Assembly (NCBI RefSeq): GCF_001895085.1
Contig: NZ_BDFD01000001.1
Span: 1-64,000 of the forward strand
Origin: Mariprofundus micogutta
GTDB lineage: Bacteria > Pseudomonadota > Zetaproteobacteria > Mariprofundales > Mariprofundaceae
Direction: 5' to 3'
DNA: 64,000 nucleotides
Shown here piece by piece: positions 43,192 through 52,174 of this stretch (its first letter is position 1; each line of letters begins with the position of its first letter). The notes beneath the pieces are model-generated. The model was not told the DNA's origin. It did not search any database and saw only the letters and a program-made list of their open reading frames with translations. Both the position numbers and the translations under genes were made by a program.

Positions 43192-43809
43192 CTACGCAGA
43201 AATCAAAGCTACAAATTGATCTCGCCCTATCTCACGCGCACCAAGACTCTCGAGATGTCCGGTATGAAATTGGCAATCGATCAATTTCCAGCCATCGCGC
43301 AATGCCCATTCACACAATGCTGCCAGCGCAATCTTGGACGCATCGATTTTGCAACTAAACATCGATTCGGCAAAAAAAACACCGTGATGCAACACCCCAT
43401 ACAAGCCCCCAATCAAAGCATTGCTCTGCCATATCTCAACCGAGTGCGCATAACCCTCCGCATGCATCTGCTTATATGCTTCCATCATTGCCGGCAATAT
43501 CCACGTCCCGCTCTCCCCTTTACGGGGAATCTCTGCACAGGCCTGAATCACAGCATCAAATGATTCATCAATAGATACACTATATATATCCTGCCGCATT
43601 CTTCTTGCCAGACGTCTGGAGCAGTGGAATTCGGCTGGAAACAGCACCATGCGGGGATCCGGTGACCACCAGAGAATCGGTTGATCTTGCGAGTACCAGG
43701 GAAAAATACCTTTCGCATACGCAGCCAGCAGCGTTTGCGGCTGCAAGTCGCCACCGGCAGCAAGCAGACCCTCTTCGTTGGCCAGCGAAGGATCGGGAAA
43801 CTCTATCAT
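43192..43809 (-). CDS. aat: Leucyl/phenylalanyl-tRNA-protein transferase
   Basis: The 205-residue Aat adds Leu or Phe to N-terminal Lys/Arg of proteins in the bacterial N-degron pathway. Signature blocks are LLAAGGDLQPQTLLAAYAKG, GIFPWYSQDQPILWWSPDPR and HSVEIWQSNALIGGLYGVLH, then GVFFAESMFSCKIDASKIAL and IDCQFHTGHLESLGAREIGR. The length is slightly short but complete. Confidence 0.95.
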   Translation of the reverse strand: MIEFPDPSLANEEGLLAAGGDLQPQTLLAAYAKGIFPWYSQDQPILWWSPDPRMVLFPAEFHCSRRLARRMRQDIYSVSIDESFDAVIQACAEIPRKGESGTWILPAMMEAYKQMHAEGYAHSVEIWQSNALIGGLYGVLHHGVFFAESMFSCKIDASKIALAALCEWALRDGWKLIDCQFHTGHLESLGAREIGRDQFVALISA

Positions 43810-43968
43810 GGTCTAAAACTAGACTTTCACATCACCGGATGTCCAGATCACCACCCTCAATCCCGCTTTGAAATACCAACCATGCTTACACTTGACTTAT
43901 TAGCTTATCATAATACAATTATGAGTGTTTTATTTTGTGAACTGATAATGATTACACTGAGGCCTGCC

Positions 43969-44661
43969 ATGAGTGACACAACTGCTGCTGCACATGAAAT
44001 ATTTGAACATGAAGAGAAAGCCGTTCGAAAAAGGGTGAATCGATTCAGAACGATCCAGAACCTCATATGGATCAGCTGCCTTGCTGCCGGTGGTATCTTT
44101 TTCGGCTGGATAGCCATGGCCCATCATCAGAATGGCATTCCACTGGAGGAGCTGGCAGTGACTGCCCTGCCAATCCTGATGTGGGGAACGATTGCCATTA
44201 CCGCTGCCTATGTCGTTTTTGTGATGATCTATTTTGGCATAGTACGTGCAATTTACCACTCACAAAGCGTGGTGCACCCGCGCCTGAATGATCAACTGCA
44301 CCCTGATGAGCATCGCCAATTCAACTGGCACAGCTATTTCAGAAAGAACCATAACCGTGAAGCCCGGCGCATTGATGCTGTACTTGTCATCACCATGAAG
44401 GTTACAAAACTCGTCAGTATGTTTGCGCTGATTGGCTTCGGTCAGTTTGCCTGGATGTACCTGATGGATCTTACCGGACAGGAACTGATGGATGAACACT
44501 ACTCATTCCTGGGACTGGTGGATTTAACCCTGTTCTCCTGCCTCGTGCTGTATGTCGTTGTCCTGCTTGCCATTCGTGTAGGCGCTCTCGGCAAGAGAGG
44601 CAAAGAGCACAAATGGGCCAAAGAACATCACCCTGCATCGGACCCGAACAGGGCAAGGTAA
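43969..44661 (+). CDS. Four-helix membrane protein, tandem paralogue 1
   Basis: The frame is open far upstream, but ATG 43969 starts a protein of about 230 residues with a charged helical N-terminus. Membrane segments lie near IWISCLAAGGIFFGWIAM, LPILMWGTIAITAAYVVFVM, VSMFALIGFGQFAWMYLM and LTLFSCLVLYVVVLLAI. A cytoplasmic loop contains VRAIYHSQSVVHPR and HRQFNWHSYFR. It is paralogous to the next gene over its whole length. No family is recognised. Confidence 0.75.
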   Translation: MSDTTAAAHEIFEHEEKAVRKRVNRFRTIQNLIWISCLAAGGIFFGWIAMAHHQNGIPLEELAVTALPILMWGTIAITAAYVVFVMIYFGIVRAIYHSQSVVHPRLNDQLHPDEHRQFNWHSYFRKNHNREARRIDAVLVITMKVTKLVSMFALIGFGQFAWMYLMDLTGQELMDEHYSFLGLVDLTLFSCLVLYVVVLLAIRVGALGKRGKEHKWAKEHHPASDPNRAR

Positions 44662-44750
44662 ACAGCACAGGCTTGCTGTAATCCACCTCGAAGTTAGGCT
44701 GCCGTGCGGTTTTGAATGAAACCGTAAGGCAGAGACAACACGAGGATATG

Positions 44751-45377
44751 ATGAATAAACCGGAGAATAACGCAGCACTGGAGCAGTTCCTGAAAGAAAA
44801 CAGACAAGTTCATGACAAGGTACTCCGTCTCAAACGTTTAAAAAATATCATCTGGATGTTGCTCGTGATCCCAAGCATTGGTCTGGCTTCATTCATCGCC
44901 TACAATCACTCTGCGATGGAGCCTCAGGCACTGGCTGAATTCGCCATCCCGTTATTGAAATGGGGAGCTTTGGTTTGCACCATCATCTACCTGGCCTATA
45001 TCGTTATGCATGTTCCTGTGGTTCGTGCAATCTATCAGGCGAAAAGCGTCATTTTTCCCCGTTATAACGCAGAGCTTGCAGAACACGAGCAGCAAACCTT
45101 TCAGTGGCAATCCTACTTTTCCGAAAAAGAGAGCAATATACCAAGCGGTAAAAGCGTTGCTTTCATTCTGGGGGCCAAGGTCGTCAGCCTGTTCCTGCTT
45201 ATCATCTTTTATCAATTCTCATGGATTCATGCGCTTGGACGAATCGGTGTAGAATTAAACAATGATCACTACTCCTTTATGGGCTTTATCGATTTTGCCC
45301 TGTTTTCATCCCTGATTCTATTCGCTGTGGTATTGATCTTCACGCGCGTCTCCTCATTGGCGAATAAAAAGAAGTGA
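44751..45377 (+). CDS. Four-helix membrane protein, tandem paralogue 2
   Basis: The product of about 208 residues has the same plan as the preceding one: four membrane segments and a loop with VRAIYQAKSVIFPRYNAEL and QQTFQWQSYFSE aligning with the neighbour's loop. It also shares the NNDHYSFMGFIDFALFSS segment (DEHYSFLGLVDLTLFSC in paralogue 1). ATG 44751 has GAGG at a good distance. The two probably arose by tandem duplication and are 89 bases apart. Confidence 0.75.
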   Translation: MNKPENNAALEQFLKENRQVHDKVLRLKRLKNIIWMLLVIPSIGLASFIAYNHSAMEPQALAEFAIPLLKWGALVCTIIYLAYIVMHVPVVRAIYQAKSVIFPRYNAELAEHEQQTFQWQSYFSEKESNIPSGKSVAFILGAKVVSLFLLIIFYQFSWIHALGRIGVELNNDHYSFMGFIDFALFSSLILFAVVLIFTRVSSLANKKK

Positions 45378-45397
45378 ATCCCTTGCTGCAAGGCTAA

Positions 45398-45413
45398 GCA
45401 GACGTCAGTCTGC
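45398..45413. repeat. Short hairpin before tgt
   Basis: GCAGAC and GTCTGC separated by GTCA, 6 bases before the tgt ATG, occupying the place of a ribosome-binding site. It could modulate translation. Confidence 0.35.
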
Positions 45414-45419
45414 GGCGCC

Positions 45420-46544
45420 ATGGCAGCACTCTCCTTTGAAATTCTGGCAAAAGATGAATCGGGTTATGCCCGTCGTGGCCGCATGCAGCTGCCGCACGGC
45501 ATTGTAGAAACCCCGGTTTTCATGCCCGTTGGTACACAGGCGACAGTAAAAAGTCTGACCCCTGCTGACCTTACCGATGATATCAATGCCAGCATTATTC
45601 TCGGCAACACCTATCACCTGATGTTACGTCCCGGCGCCGATCTGGTCGAAAAGATGGGCGGACTGCATCAATTCATGGCCTGGGAGCGTCCGATTCTGAC
45701 CGACTCGGGTGGTTTTCAGGTCTGGTCTCTGGGTGAATTACGCAAGATTGAACAACATGGCGTGCGCTTCCGCTCCCATATTGACGGCCGTGAAGTATTC
45801 CTGGGCCCCAAAGAGAGCATGGAGATCCAACGCAAACTAGGCAGTGATATTGTCATGGCCTTTGATGAGTGCACCCCCTACCCCGCTACTTTAGAGGAAG
45901 CAGAAGCGTCCATGCAGCTTTCCATGCGCTGGGCAGGAGAATGTCGTGAACATCTTCCTGCGGGAGATACTCAGGCACTATTCGGCATTGTGCAGGGTGG
46001 CATGTATCCGGAACTTCGTTTGCAAAGCCTGGAAGCGATTGCAGCCATTGATTTTGAGGGCATTGCTATCGGTGGACTATCAGTCGGCGAACCCAAACAG
46101 GAGATGATGGGCATGATGGATGCCCTCGCACCGCATCTCCCGGAAGATAAGCCGCACTATGTTATGGGAGTCGGCACTCCTGATGATCTCATCGAAGGCA
46201 TTGACCGCGGCATCGATATGTTTGACTGCGTCATGCCAAGCCGGAATGCACGAAACGGCACTCTTTTTACCGATGATGGCAAGATTAATATCAAAAACCT
46301 CAAACACTTCGATGATGAGAGGCCCATCATGGAATCGTGTAACTGCTATACCTGCAAGCACTTTTCCCGTTCTTATTTGCGCCATCTGTATATGGCAAAA
46401 GAAATTTTAAGTTCGAGGTTGAATACCTTGCACAATCTTCACTACTATTGCGACCTCATGCATCGAGCCAGAACCGCGCTTGAGGAGGGAAACTGGCCCC
46501 AATTTCGAGATCAGTTTTTACAACGCTACCGTGGTGAAGCATAA
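45420..46544 (+). CDS. tgt: Queuine tRNA-ribosyltransferase
   Basis: The 374-residue enzyme exchanges guanine 34 for preQ1 in GUN-anticodon tRNAs. Catalytic and substrate motifs are present: LTDSGGFQVWSLG (Asp), IVMAFDECTPYPA, IVQGGMYPELR, IAIGGLSVGEPKQEMMGMMD and FDCVMPSRNARNGTLF (second Asp). The Zn site is SCNCYTCKHFSRSYLRHLY with the following His. It heads tgt-yajC-secD-secF, a common bacterial gene order, and queD, another queuosine gene, lies downstream. Confidence 0.97.
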   Translation: MAALSFEILAKDESGYARRGRMQLPHGIVETPVFMPVGTQATVKSLTPADLTDDINASIILGNTYHLMLRPGADLVEKMGGLHQFMAWERPILTDSGGFQVWSLGELRKIEQHGVRFRSHIDGREVFLGPKESMEIQRKLGSDIVMAFDECTPYPATLEEAEASMQLSMRWAGECREHLPAGDTQALFGIVQGGMYPELRLQSLEAIAAIDFEGIAIGGLSVGEPKQEMMGMMDALAPHLPEDKPHYVMGVGTPDDLIEGIDRGIDMFDCVMPSRNARNGTLFTDDGKINIKNLKHFDDERPIMESCNCYTCKHFSRSYLRHLYMAKEILSSRLNTLHNLHYYCDLMHRARTALEEGNWPQFRDQFLQRYRGEA

Positions 46545-46575
46545 TCGCCACAATAATTCAGGAGTTTTACCTAAC

Positions 46576-46974
46576 ATGAAATCACCAATCTCTTTTTCAC
46601 TTGCAAGCTTTGCTTTTGCAATGAGCTTTGTTACCCCGGCATATGCTGAAGCAGCAGCCGGTGCGGATGGCGGCTTTGCTTCTCTGATCCCGCTGTTGCT
46701 GATCATGGTAATCTTCTATTTTCTGCTGATTCGCCCACAACAGAAGAAGCTTAAGGATCACCGTAACATGGTCGACTCACTGAAAAAAGGCGACAAGGTT
46801 ATGACTGGCGGTGGCATTTATGGCCGAATCACAGCAGTGAATGACGATACTGTGAAAGTTGAAATCGCCTCTGGTGTCATCATCAAGGTGAGCAGAGACA
46901 CCGTAGCCGGACTGGCAGAGGCAGCGGTTGCAAAAACCGACAAGCCTGCTAAAACAAACGAAGCAAAAGACTAA
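46576..46974 (+). CDS. yajC: Preprotein translocase accessory subunit YajC
   Basis: The 132-residue YajC has one main membrane segment (SLIPLLLIMVIFYFLLIRPQ), then QQKKLKDHRNMVDSLKKGDK and VMTGGGIYGRITAVNDD. Unlike E. coli YajC, an extra hydrophobic signal-like stretch ending PAYAEA precedes it. The frame opens upstream inside tgt, but ATG 46576 has CAGGAG before it and gives the natural start. It associates with SecDF in the inner membrane. Confidence 0.93.
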   Translation: MKSPISFSLASFAFAMSFVTPAYAEAAAGADGGFASLIPLLLIMVIFYFLLIRPQQKKLKDHRNMVDSLKKGDKVMTGGGIYGRITAVNDDTVKVEIASGVIIKVSRDTVAGLAEAAVAKTDKPAKTNEAKD

Positions 46975-47000
46975 TCGCTCCACATTAAAGGATTTCACTC

Positions 47001-48581
47001 ATGCATAGCTTCCCACGCTGGAAAATCTGGTTAATTCTAACCGTACTGCTCGTATCCCTGATGGGAGCGCTTCCAAACATGACCACACCGCCAACATGGT
47101 GGCCTTCCGCCCTTAGCAATCCGATGACCCTGGGTCTGGATTTGAAGGGTGGCATACATCTGGTTCTGGATGTGGATGTGGACAAAGCTGTGGCGCACGG
47201 CGTTGAAGAGGACATTGATTCGGCTCGTCAGGAACTGCGCAAAGCGAAAATCCGCTACCGCAGCTTATCTGCCGAAGGTAATACACTGAGCATCGTCATC
47301 AAGGAAACTGCAGAAATGGATGCCGCCGCGAAGCTACTGGCGGATGCATTGGGCAGCTATGATATCTCCCCTGCAGCCGACAACACGTTTACCCTTGTCC
47401 TGAAAGAAAGTGTAGCCGACGAAACACGCAAGTTTGCCGTGGATCAGGCAATTGAAGTGATTCGTAACCGTATTGATGCACTGGGCACAACTGAGCCTAT
47501 CATCGTTAAACAGGGTGCGCGTCGCATTCTGGTACAGATCCCCGGCTTTGAAGACAGTGCACGCGCCAAGGACTTGATTGGCCGTACCGCCCAGCTTGAG
47601 TTCAAACTTGTTGATGAAAAAGGCAGCCTTGATAAGGCGCTTGCAGGTCAACTACCTATGGGCGACATTATCATGTACGGACCTGAACAGACCCGTAACG
47701 GTCAGACATTCCGTCAACCGTATCTGCTGAAAAAACGCACTGAACTTTCCGGCAACGAAATCTCAGATGCACGTGTGTCGATTGACTCACGCTTCAATGA
47801 ATATGCAGTGACACTGAAATTCAACAGCAAGGGTGCTCGCAAGTTCGACAAACTGACTGCCGCGCATGTGGGCGAACGTTTTGCCATTGTCCTCGAAGGC
47901 ACAGTCAACTCAGCCCCTGTAATTCGCGAACGCATCGCCGGAGGCTCTGCCCAGATTACCGGCAGCTTCTCTCCTGAAGAAGCACATGACCTGGCCATCA
48001 TTCTGCGTGCAGGTGCCCTGCCCGCTCCGGTTGAAGTTGTTGAAGAGCGTTCCATCGGCCCCAGCCTTGGTCAGGACTCCATTGATCAGGGTATGAACTC
48101 CATCATTATCGGTTCGATTCTGGTGCTGATCTTCATGGCTGTTTATTATCGCATGTTCGGTCTGGTTGCCAACGTAGCCCTGATCTTCAACATGCTGCTG
48201 ATTCTGGCAGCCATGAGCATTATCGGGGGCACCCTTACCCTGCCGGGTATAGCAGGTGTCGTGTTAACCATCGGTATGGCAGTGGATGCCAATGTACTGA
48301 TCTTTGAACGTATCCGTGAAGAGCTGAGACTGGGTAAAACACCGCTGGCAGCCATTGACGGCGGTTATGACAAAGCACTGTCTACCATCGTGGATGCCAA
48401 CATCACCACACTGATTGCAGCCATCGTGCTGTTCCAGTTTGGCTCGGGACCAGTCAAAGGTTTCGCAGTTACCCTTTCCGTAGGTATTCTGGCGTCCATG
48501 TTTACCGCCATTATGGTTACCAGGGCCATCATCGCGATGTCGACCGCCAAACGCAGCCGCATCGAAAAATTGAGCATCTGA
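47001..48581 (+). CDS. secD: Protein translocase subunit SecD
   Basis: The 526-residue SecD has an N-terminal membrane segment, the large periplasmic P1 domain beginning TLGLDLKGGIHLVLDVDVDK, and a second conserved block RIAGGSAQITGSFSPEEAHD. A five-helix C-terminal bundle carries TIGMAVDANVLIFERIREEL, the RND-type motif with the proton-relay Asp. It works with SecF using the proton gradient to complete export. secF follows after 10 bases. Confidence 0.97.
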   Translation: MHSFPRWKIWLILTVLLVSLMGALPNMTTPPTWWPSALSNPMTLGLDLKGGIHLVLDVDVDKAVAHGVEEDIDSARQELRKAKIRYRSLSAEGNTLSIVIKETAEMDAAAKLLADALGSYDISPAADNTFTLVLKESVADETRKFAVDQAIEVIRNRIDALGTTEPIIVKQGARRILVQIPGFEDSARAKDLIGRTAQLEFKLVDEKGSLDKALAGQLPMGDIIMYGPEQTRNGQTFRQPYLLKKRTELSGNEISDARVSIDSRFNEYAVTLKFNSKGARKFDKLTAAHVGERFAIVLEGTVNSAPVIRERIAGGSAQITGSFSPEEAHDLAIILRAGALPAPVEVVEERSIGPSLGQDSIDQGMNSIIIGSILVLIFMAVYYRMFGLVANVALIFNMLLILAAMSIIGGTLTLPGIAGVVLTIGMAVDANVLIFERIREELRLGKTPLAAIDGGYDKALSTIVDANITTLIAAIVLFQFGSGPVKGFAVTLSVGILASMFTAIMVTRAIIAMSTAKRSRIEKLSI

Positions 48582-48591
48582 GGCTTCTGAC

Positions 48592-49536
48592 ATGCAACTG
48601 ATTAGTAATGACCACCACTTTGATTTTATCGGAAAACGCAAATTTGCCCTCATCATCTCCGCAATCATGCTGATTGTCTCTCTGGGTGCCCTGGCTGGCA
48701 AAGGGCTCAATTTCAGCATCGACTTCACCGGTGGTACGCTGGTTGAAGTGAAATTTGCCAATGCTCCGGCGATTGCCGATGTACGAGCAGCCATATCCCC
48801 GAAAGGATATGGCAATGCCATGATCCAGGAATTCGGATCGCCTGAAGAGATTCTCATCCGTGTGCAGAACAGTGACACAGAAAAATCATCCACCATCAGC
48901 AACTCCATTCTTGATGGGCTGTCGGAGAAATTCACTGCCGATGCCATAGAAATGCGCCGCGTTGAATTCGTTGGTCCGCAGGTTGGAGAAGAGCTGACCC
49001 GCGCCGGCATCATGGCCGTGCTGATCTCAATGCTGGCCATTCTGATCTATGTCACATTCCGCTTCGAGTTCCGCTTTGCTCTCGGTGCAGACGCTGCCCT
49101 GATACACGATATCACTATCGTACTCGGTCTGTTTGCCCTTACCGGCAAGGAGTTCTCTCTGCCGGTGATTGCAGCACTGCTGACTGTGATCGGTTACTCA
49201 TTAAATGACACCATCGTAGTATTTGACCGCATTCGAGAAAACATGGCCGCCAACCGCAAACGCAAAACGCCTGAAACTGAAGTTGACGTGGTGAATGGCT
49301 CCATTAACCAGACACTTTCCCGCACCTTGATGACATCACTGACCACCCTTCTGGTGGTGCTCGCCCTGTTTTTCCTCGGCGGTGAAGTGATTCATGATTT
49401 TGCCTTTGCTCTGATTGCAGGCATTTTTGTCGGCACCTACTCATCCATCTACGTTGCCAGCCCTGTCATGCTGTCTCTCGAAGGCAAATTCAAGGCGGAC
49501 GAAGACGAGATCAAAGAGATGGAAGCAAGGCCCTGA
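48592..49536 (+). CDS. secF: Protein translocase subunit SecF
   Basis: The 314-residue SecF starts with a membrane helix, then LNFSIDFTGGTLVEVKFANA, the P4 periplasmic domain, and a five-helix bundle with LTVIGYSLNDTIVVFDRIRE and NQTLSRTLMTSLTTLLVVLA. It forms the SecDF complex with the upstream gene product. The C-terminus is acidic and short. Confidence 0.97.
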   Translation: MQLISNDHHFDFIGKRKFALIISAIMLIVSLGALAGKGLNFSIDFTGGTLVEVKFANAPAIADVRAAISPKGYGNAMIQEFGSPEEILIRVQNSDTEKSSTISNSILDGLSEKFTADAIEMRRVEFVGPQVGEELTRAGIMAVLISMLAILIYVTFRFEFRFALGADAALIHDITIVLGLFALTGKEFSLPVIAALLTVIGYSLNDTIVVFDRIRENMAANRKRKTPETEVDVVNGSINQTLSRTLMTSLTTLLVVLALFFLGGEVIHDFAFALIAGIFVGTYSSIYVASPVMLSLEGKFKADEDEIKEMEARP

Positions 49537-49558
49537 TTCCTGCATCGGCTACTAAACC

Positions 49559-49948
49559 ATGAAAGGCGATATCAGTGCACAACTTGCAGCAGGAACCCTG
49601 CTGTTCACCGGTTATGATGAACATGAAATCAAGGTCAATGAAAAGACATATCACTCCGGCCTGAGTATTCATAAAGGCCTGGTTACTGCCCCCTGGGGGC
49701 CTGATTGTCTGAGCGAACTCAGTATTGATGATCTGACAGCATTCACCCAATCGGCACCTGAGGTGATGATTCTCGGCACTGGACGACAAACCCGTTTTCC
49801 AAGCCCTGAAATTATGGCGTTCATGGCTGACAATCATATCGGTTTTGAATGCATGGACTCAAGAGCAGCAGCACGCACCTATAATATTCTGGTAGCAGAA
49901 GGACGCCCCGCATCGGTTGCCCTGCTTTTACCCAGCGCAAGGAAATAG
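49559..49948 (+). CDS. Mth938-like (DUF498) domain protein
   Basis: The 129-residue single-domain protein has the family blocks YHSGLSIHKGLVTAPWGPDC, EVMILGTGRQTRFPSPEIMA and GFECMDSRAAARTYNILVAE then GRPASVALLLP. This fold also occurs in mitochondrial NDUFAF3, a complex I assembly factor. Its bacterial role is unclear, though secDF-Mth938 adjacency is seen in many proteobacteria. 10 bases separate it from queD. Confidence 0.9.
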   Translation: MKGDISAQLAAGTLLFTGYDEHEIKVNEKTYHSGLSIHKGLVTAPWGPDCLSELSIDDLTAFTQSAPEVMILGTGRQTRFPSPEIMAFMADNHIGFECMDSRAAARTYNILVAEGRPASVALLLPSARK

Positions 49949-49958
49949 ATAAAACAGT

Positions 49959-50333
49959 ATGGCACGTTTTGAGCTCTCCATTGAAACCCATTTCTCCGCT
50001 GCGCACAGCCTGCGTGACTATCCTGGGGACTGTGCCCGACTGCACGGGCATAACTGGCATGTAAAACTGTATGTCGAATGTGAAGAGCTAGATTCACTGG
50101 GGCTTGGTATAGATTACAAAATCATGAAAACCGAGCTGAAAGCGGCTCTGGAACCCTGGGATCACTATAACCTGAATGATGTGGCACCTTTTGATGTGAT
50201 TAATCCATCCAGTGAAAACGTAGCGCTCGAACTTTACAAAGAGATGAGCGGCCGGTTGGACAATGCCCGCCTGCGTGTTTCCCGTATCGAAATATCGGAA
50301 ACCTGTACCGCTAAAGTCACCTACTGGCCATAA
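49959..50333 (+). CDS. queD: 6-carboxytetrahydropterin synthase
   Basis: The 124-residue QueD carries the zinc ligands in ETHFSAAHSLRDYPGDCARL with HGHNWHVKLYVEC, and the catalytic Cys in this first block. NPSSENVALELYKEM and EISETCTAKVTYW are further conserved. It makes 6-carboxytetrahydropterin in the queuosine pathway, in keeping with tgt at the head of the cluster. Confidence 0.95.
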   Translation: MARFELSIETHFSAAHSLRDYPGDCARLHGHNWHVKLYVECEELDSLGLGIDYKIMKTELKAALEPWDHYNLNDVAPFDVINPSSENVALELYKEMSGRLDNARLRVSRIEISETCTAKVTYWP

Positions 50334-50336
50334 AAA

Positions 50337-50362
50337 AACGCGGGCCATAATGACCCGCGTTT
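50337..50362. terminator. Shared terminator between queD and the SAP-like gene
   Basis: AACGCGGG (50337-50344) pairs with CCCGCGTT (50354-50361). The minus strand reads out into seven Ts and the plus strand into TTTATTG, so it can serve both convergent genes, better on the minus strand. Confidence 0.75.
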
Positions 50363-50387
50363 ATTGTTTCAAGTGAAGCCTGCTGGA

Positions 50388-50585
50388 TCAGGCCTGGCAT
50401 TCAGCCCGGTACAGACATGGGCTTACAGAGCAGTCAGGGATGCGGGAAAAGCAATCAGTATTACCCTCAGTGATCTGAATAGTGTGAATCAAGTCGCTTT
50501 TCTTTTTCTTGGCTACGCCTTTCAGACCAAGTTCACCGGCTTTAGCCAGCAGTTCAGCTTTGGTTACTTTTTTCTGTGCAGTCAT
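50388..50585 (-). CDS. Rho-N/SAP-like small protein with Cys-rich tail
   Basis: The 65-residue product opens with VTKAELLAKAGELGLKGVAK KKKSDLIHTIQ, a helix-extended loop-helix of the Rho N-terminal/SAP type that binds nucleic acid. The tail has four cysteines (DCFSRIPDCSVSPCLYRAEC), a potential metal site. AAGGATG lies upstream. Similar tiny proteins are widespread, but their role is unknown to me. Confidence 0.75.
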   Translation of the reverse strand: MTAQKKVTKAELLAKAGELGLKGVAKKKKSDLIHTIQITEGNTDCFSRIPDCSVSPCLYRAECQA

Positions 50586-50712
50586 GGTTTTTTCATCCTT
50601 ATATTTGAATGGCGCGAACCATAGTCACGAATGTCCACTGTGCAAGAAATAATTCCATATTTTCAGTGATTTATCTGTTTTTGCCACACATCATTACAAC
50701 TGCATAAATGAT

Positions 50713-51504
50713 TCAGATGTCAAGGCATCCAGCTACCACGGATTCACCCCATAAATATGAGAGTACAGGCGTTGAATCTGCAGCACTACTCCAGAAGTAC
50801 AGACTTCCCTGCAATGTATCATCAGCCAGTAAGTCCCGTCTGTTCAGCTGCCGTTTCAACTCCCGGGCAATGGCATCACCGGTATCAACTATCGTTACTG
50901 ATTCACCCACCAGTTCTCTAATCACTGATACGACAAATGGATAGTGGGTGCAGCCCAAAACAAGGGTATCGACGCCCTGCTCCATTAACGGCTTCAGATA
51001 TTGATCCAGCAAGTCATATAAACGTTGAGAAGAAAGATCACCCTTTTCAATCTCTTCGACCAATCCCGGGCACGGCTGTACAAGCAGTTTGGCATCTTCA
51101 GCATAGCGATCTTTTAACTGCTTGAATTTATTGCTTCCCGATGTGCCAGTGGTCGCCAGAACTCCCACTACGCCAGAACCTGAATTGGCTACTGCAGGTT
51201 TCACTCCCGGCTCCATACCAATCACAGGTATATCAAAACTTTCTCTCAGTCGATGCACTGCAGCAGCAGTTGCAGTATTACACGCTACAACAATAGCCTT
51301 GCACTGCTGTTCAGCCAAGAAACCGGCTATCTTCATACAACGTTCTTCAACAATGCCCTCAGACTTACAACCGTAGGGCATAAAAGCTGAATCAGCCACA
51401 TAGATCAAATCCTCTGCGGGTAGCAGTAAATGAATATGCTTGAGGACAGAAAGCCCTCCTACTCCGGAATCGAAAATTCCTATCGATTGTTTTCTATGCA
51501 TCAC
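50713..51504 (-). CDS. murI: Glutamate racemase
   Basis: The 263-residue enzyme supplies D-glutamate for peptidoglycan. The two catalytic cysteines sit in VVACNTATAAAVHRL and LVLGCTHYPFVV. The opening SIGIFDSGVGGLSVLKHI and the substrate loop YVADSAFMPYG are standard. Length is normal. It is divergent from the sigma-factor gene at 51605. Confidence 0.96.
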   Translation of the reverse strand: MMHRKQSIGIFDSGVGGLSVLKHIHLLLPAEDLIYVADSAFMPYGCKSEGIVEERCMKIAGFLAEQQCKAIVVACNTATAAAVHRLRESFDIPVIGMEPGVKPAVANSGSGVVGVLATTGTSGSNKFKQLKDRYAEDAKLLVQPCPGLVEEIEKGDLSSQRLYDLLDQYLKPLMEQGVDTLVLGCTHYPFVVSVIRELVGESVTIVDTGDAIARELKRQLNRRDLLADDTLQGSLYFWSSAADSTPVLSYLWGESVVAGCLDI

Positions 51505-51604
51505 AGCAACTCATGCGGGAAGCATAAGCTTTATAAGCATCAAATCCATATTGTTCGCGGTAGCTTTACCTTGAAGCAGCCCCCCCTTATGGCAGAGTCA
51601 TCCT

Positions 51605-52174
51605 GTGAATAGTGAAAGTGATCCACATCAATGGCTGAACGAGCATGGCGATTATCTTTATCGCTATGCTATGTCGCGCCTGCACAATGAAGATCTGGCT
51701 TCAGATATGTTGCAGGAGACACTATTGGCGGGCTGGAAAGGCTTTGACAGGTTTGCCGGACAATCAACGATTCGCACCTGGCTTGTAGGCATCCTGAAAC
51801 ATAAAATCATCGACCATATTCGCAAGGAAATTCGCAGCAGAACGCTGAATGAAGCAGTGGAGAATGATCCTACGTCAGCATATTTCAATGACAATGGCAG
51901 CTGGAGTGAAGCACCATCTGCCTGGAAAGATAACCCTGAAGACCTCTGCCAAAGCGATCAATTTCACTCTGTATTAGAAACATGTATCAGTAAGCTGCCG
52001 GAAAAACAGCAGATTGTATTCCGTATGCGTGACATTACAGGTGAGGATACCGAAACCGTATGTAAGAGTTGCGACATTACTTCGACTCATCTGCATGTCC
52101 TGCTACATAGAGCCAGACTTGCATTGAGAAAATGCCTGGAATGGAATTGGTTTGGACAGGGAACTCAGTCATGA
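51605..52174 (+). CDS. RNA polymerase sigma factor (sigma-70 family, ECF-like)
   Basis: The 189-residue product has region 2 (HGDYLYRYAMSRLHNEDLAS, then DMLQETLLAGWKGFDRFAGQ and IRTWLVGILKHKIIDHIRKE) and region 4 (ISKLPEKQQIVFRMRDITGE with an HTH around STHLHVLLHRARLALRK). An inserted acidic loop of about 40 residues separates them. The start is GTG 51605. The next gene, a zinc-finger anti-sigma factor, overlaps its stop, so the two form a regulatory pair. The controlled genes are unknown. Confidence 0.93.
   Translation: MNSESDPHQWLNEHGDYLYRYAMSRLHNEDLASDMLQETLLAGWKGFDRFAGQSTIRTWLVGILKHKIIDHIRKEIRSRTLNEAVENDPTSAYFNDNGSWSEAPSAWKDNPEDLCQSDQFHSVLETCISKLPEKQQIVFRMRDITGEDTETVCKSCDITSTHLHVLLHRARLALRKCLEWNWFGQGTQS

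Noticed and set aside
43681-43968. Extended N-terminus of the first tandem membrane protein
   Set aside because: This part is antisense to aat, and a normal start with family-like sequence follows at 43969.
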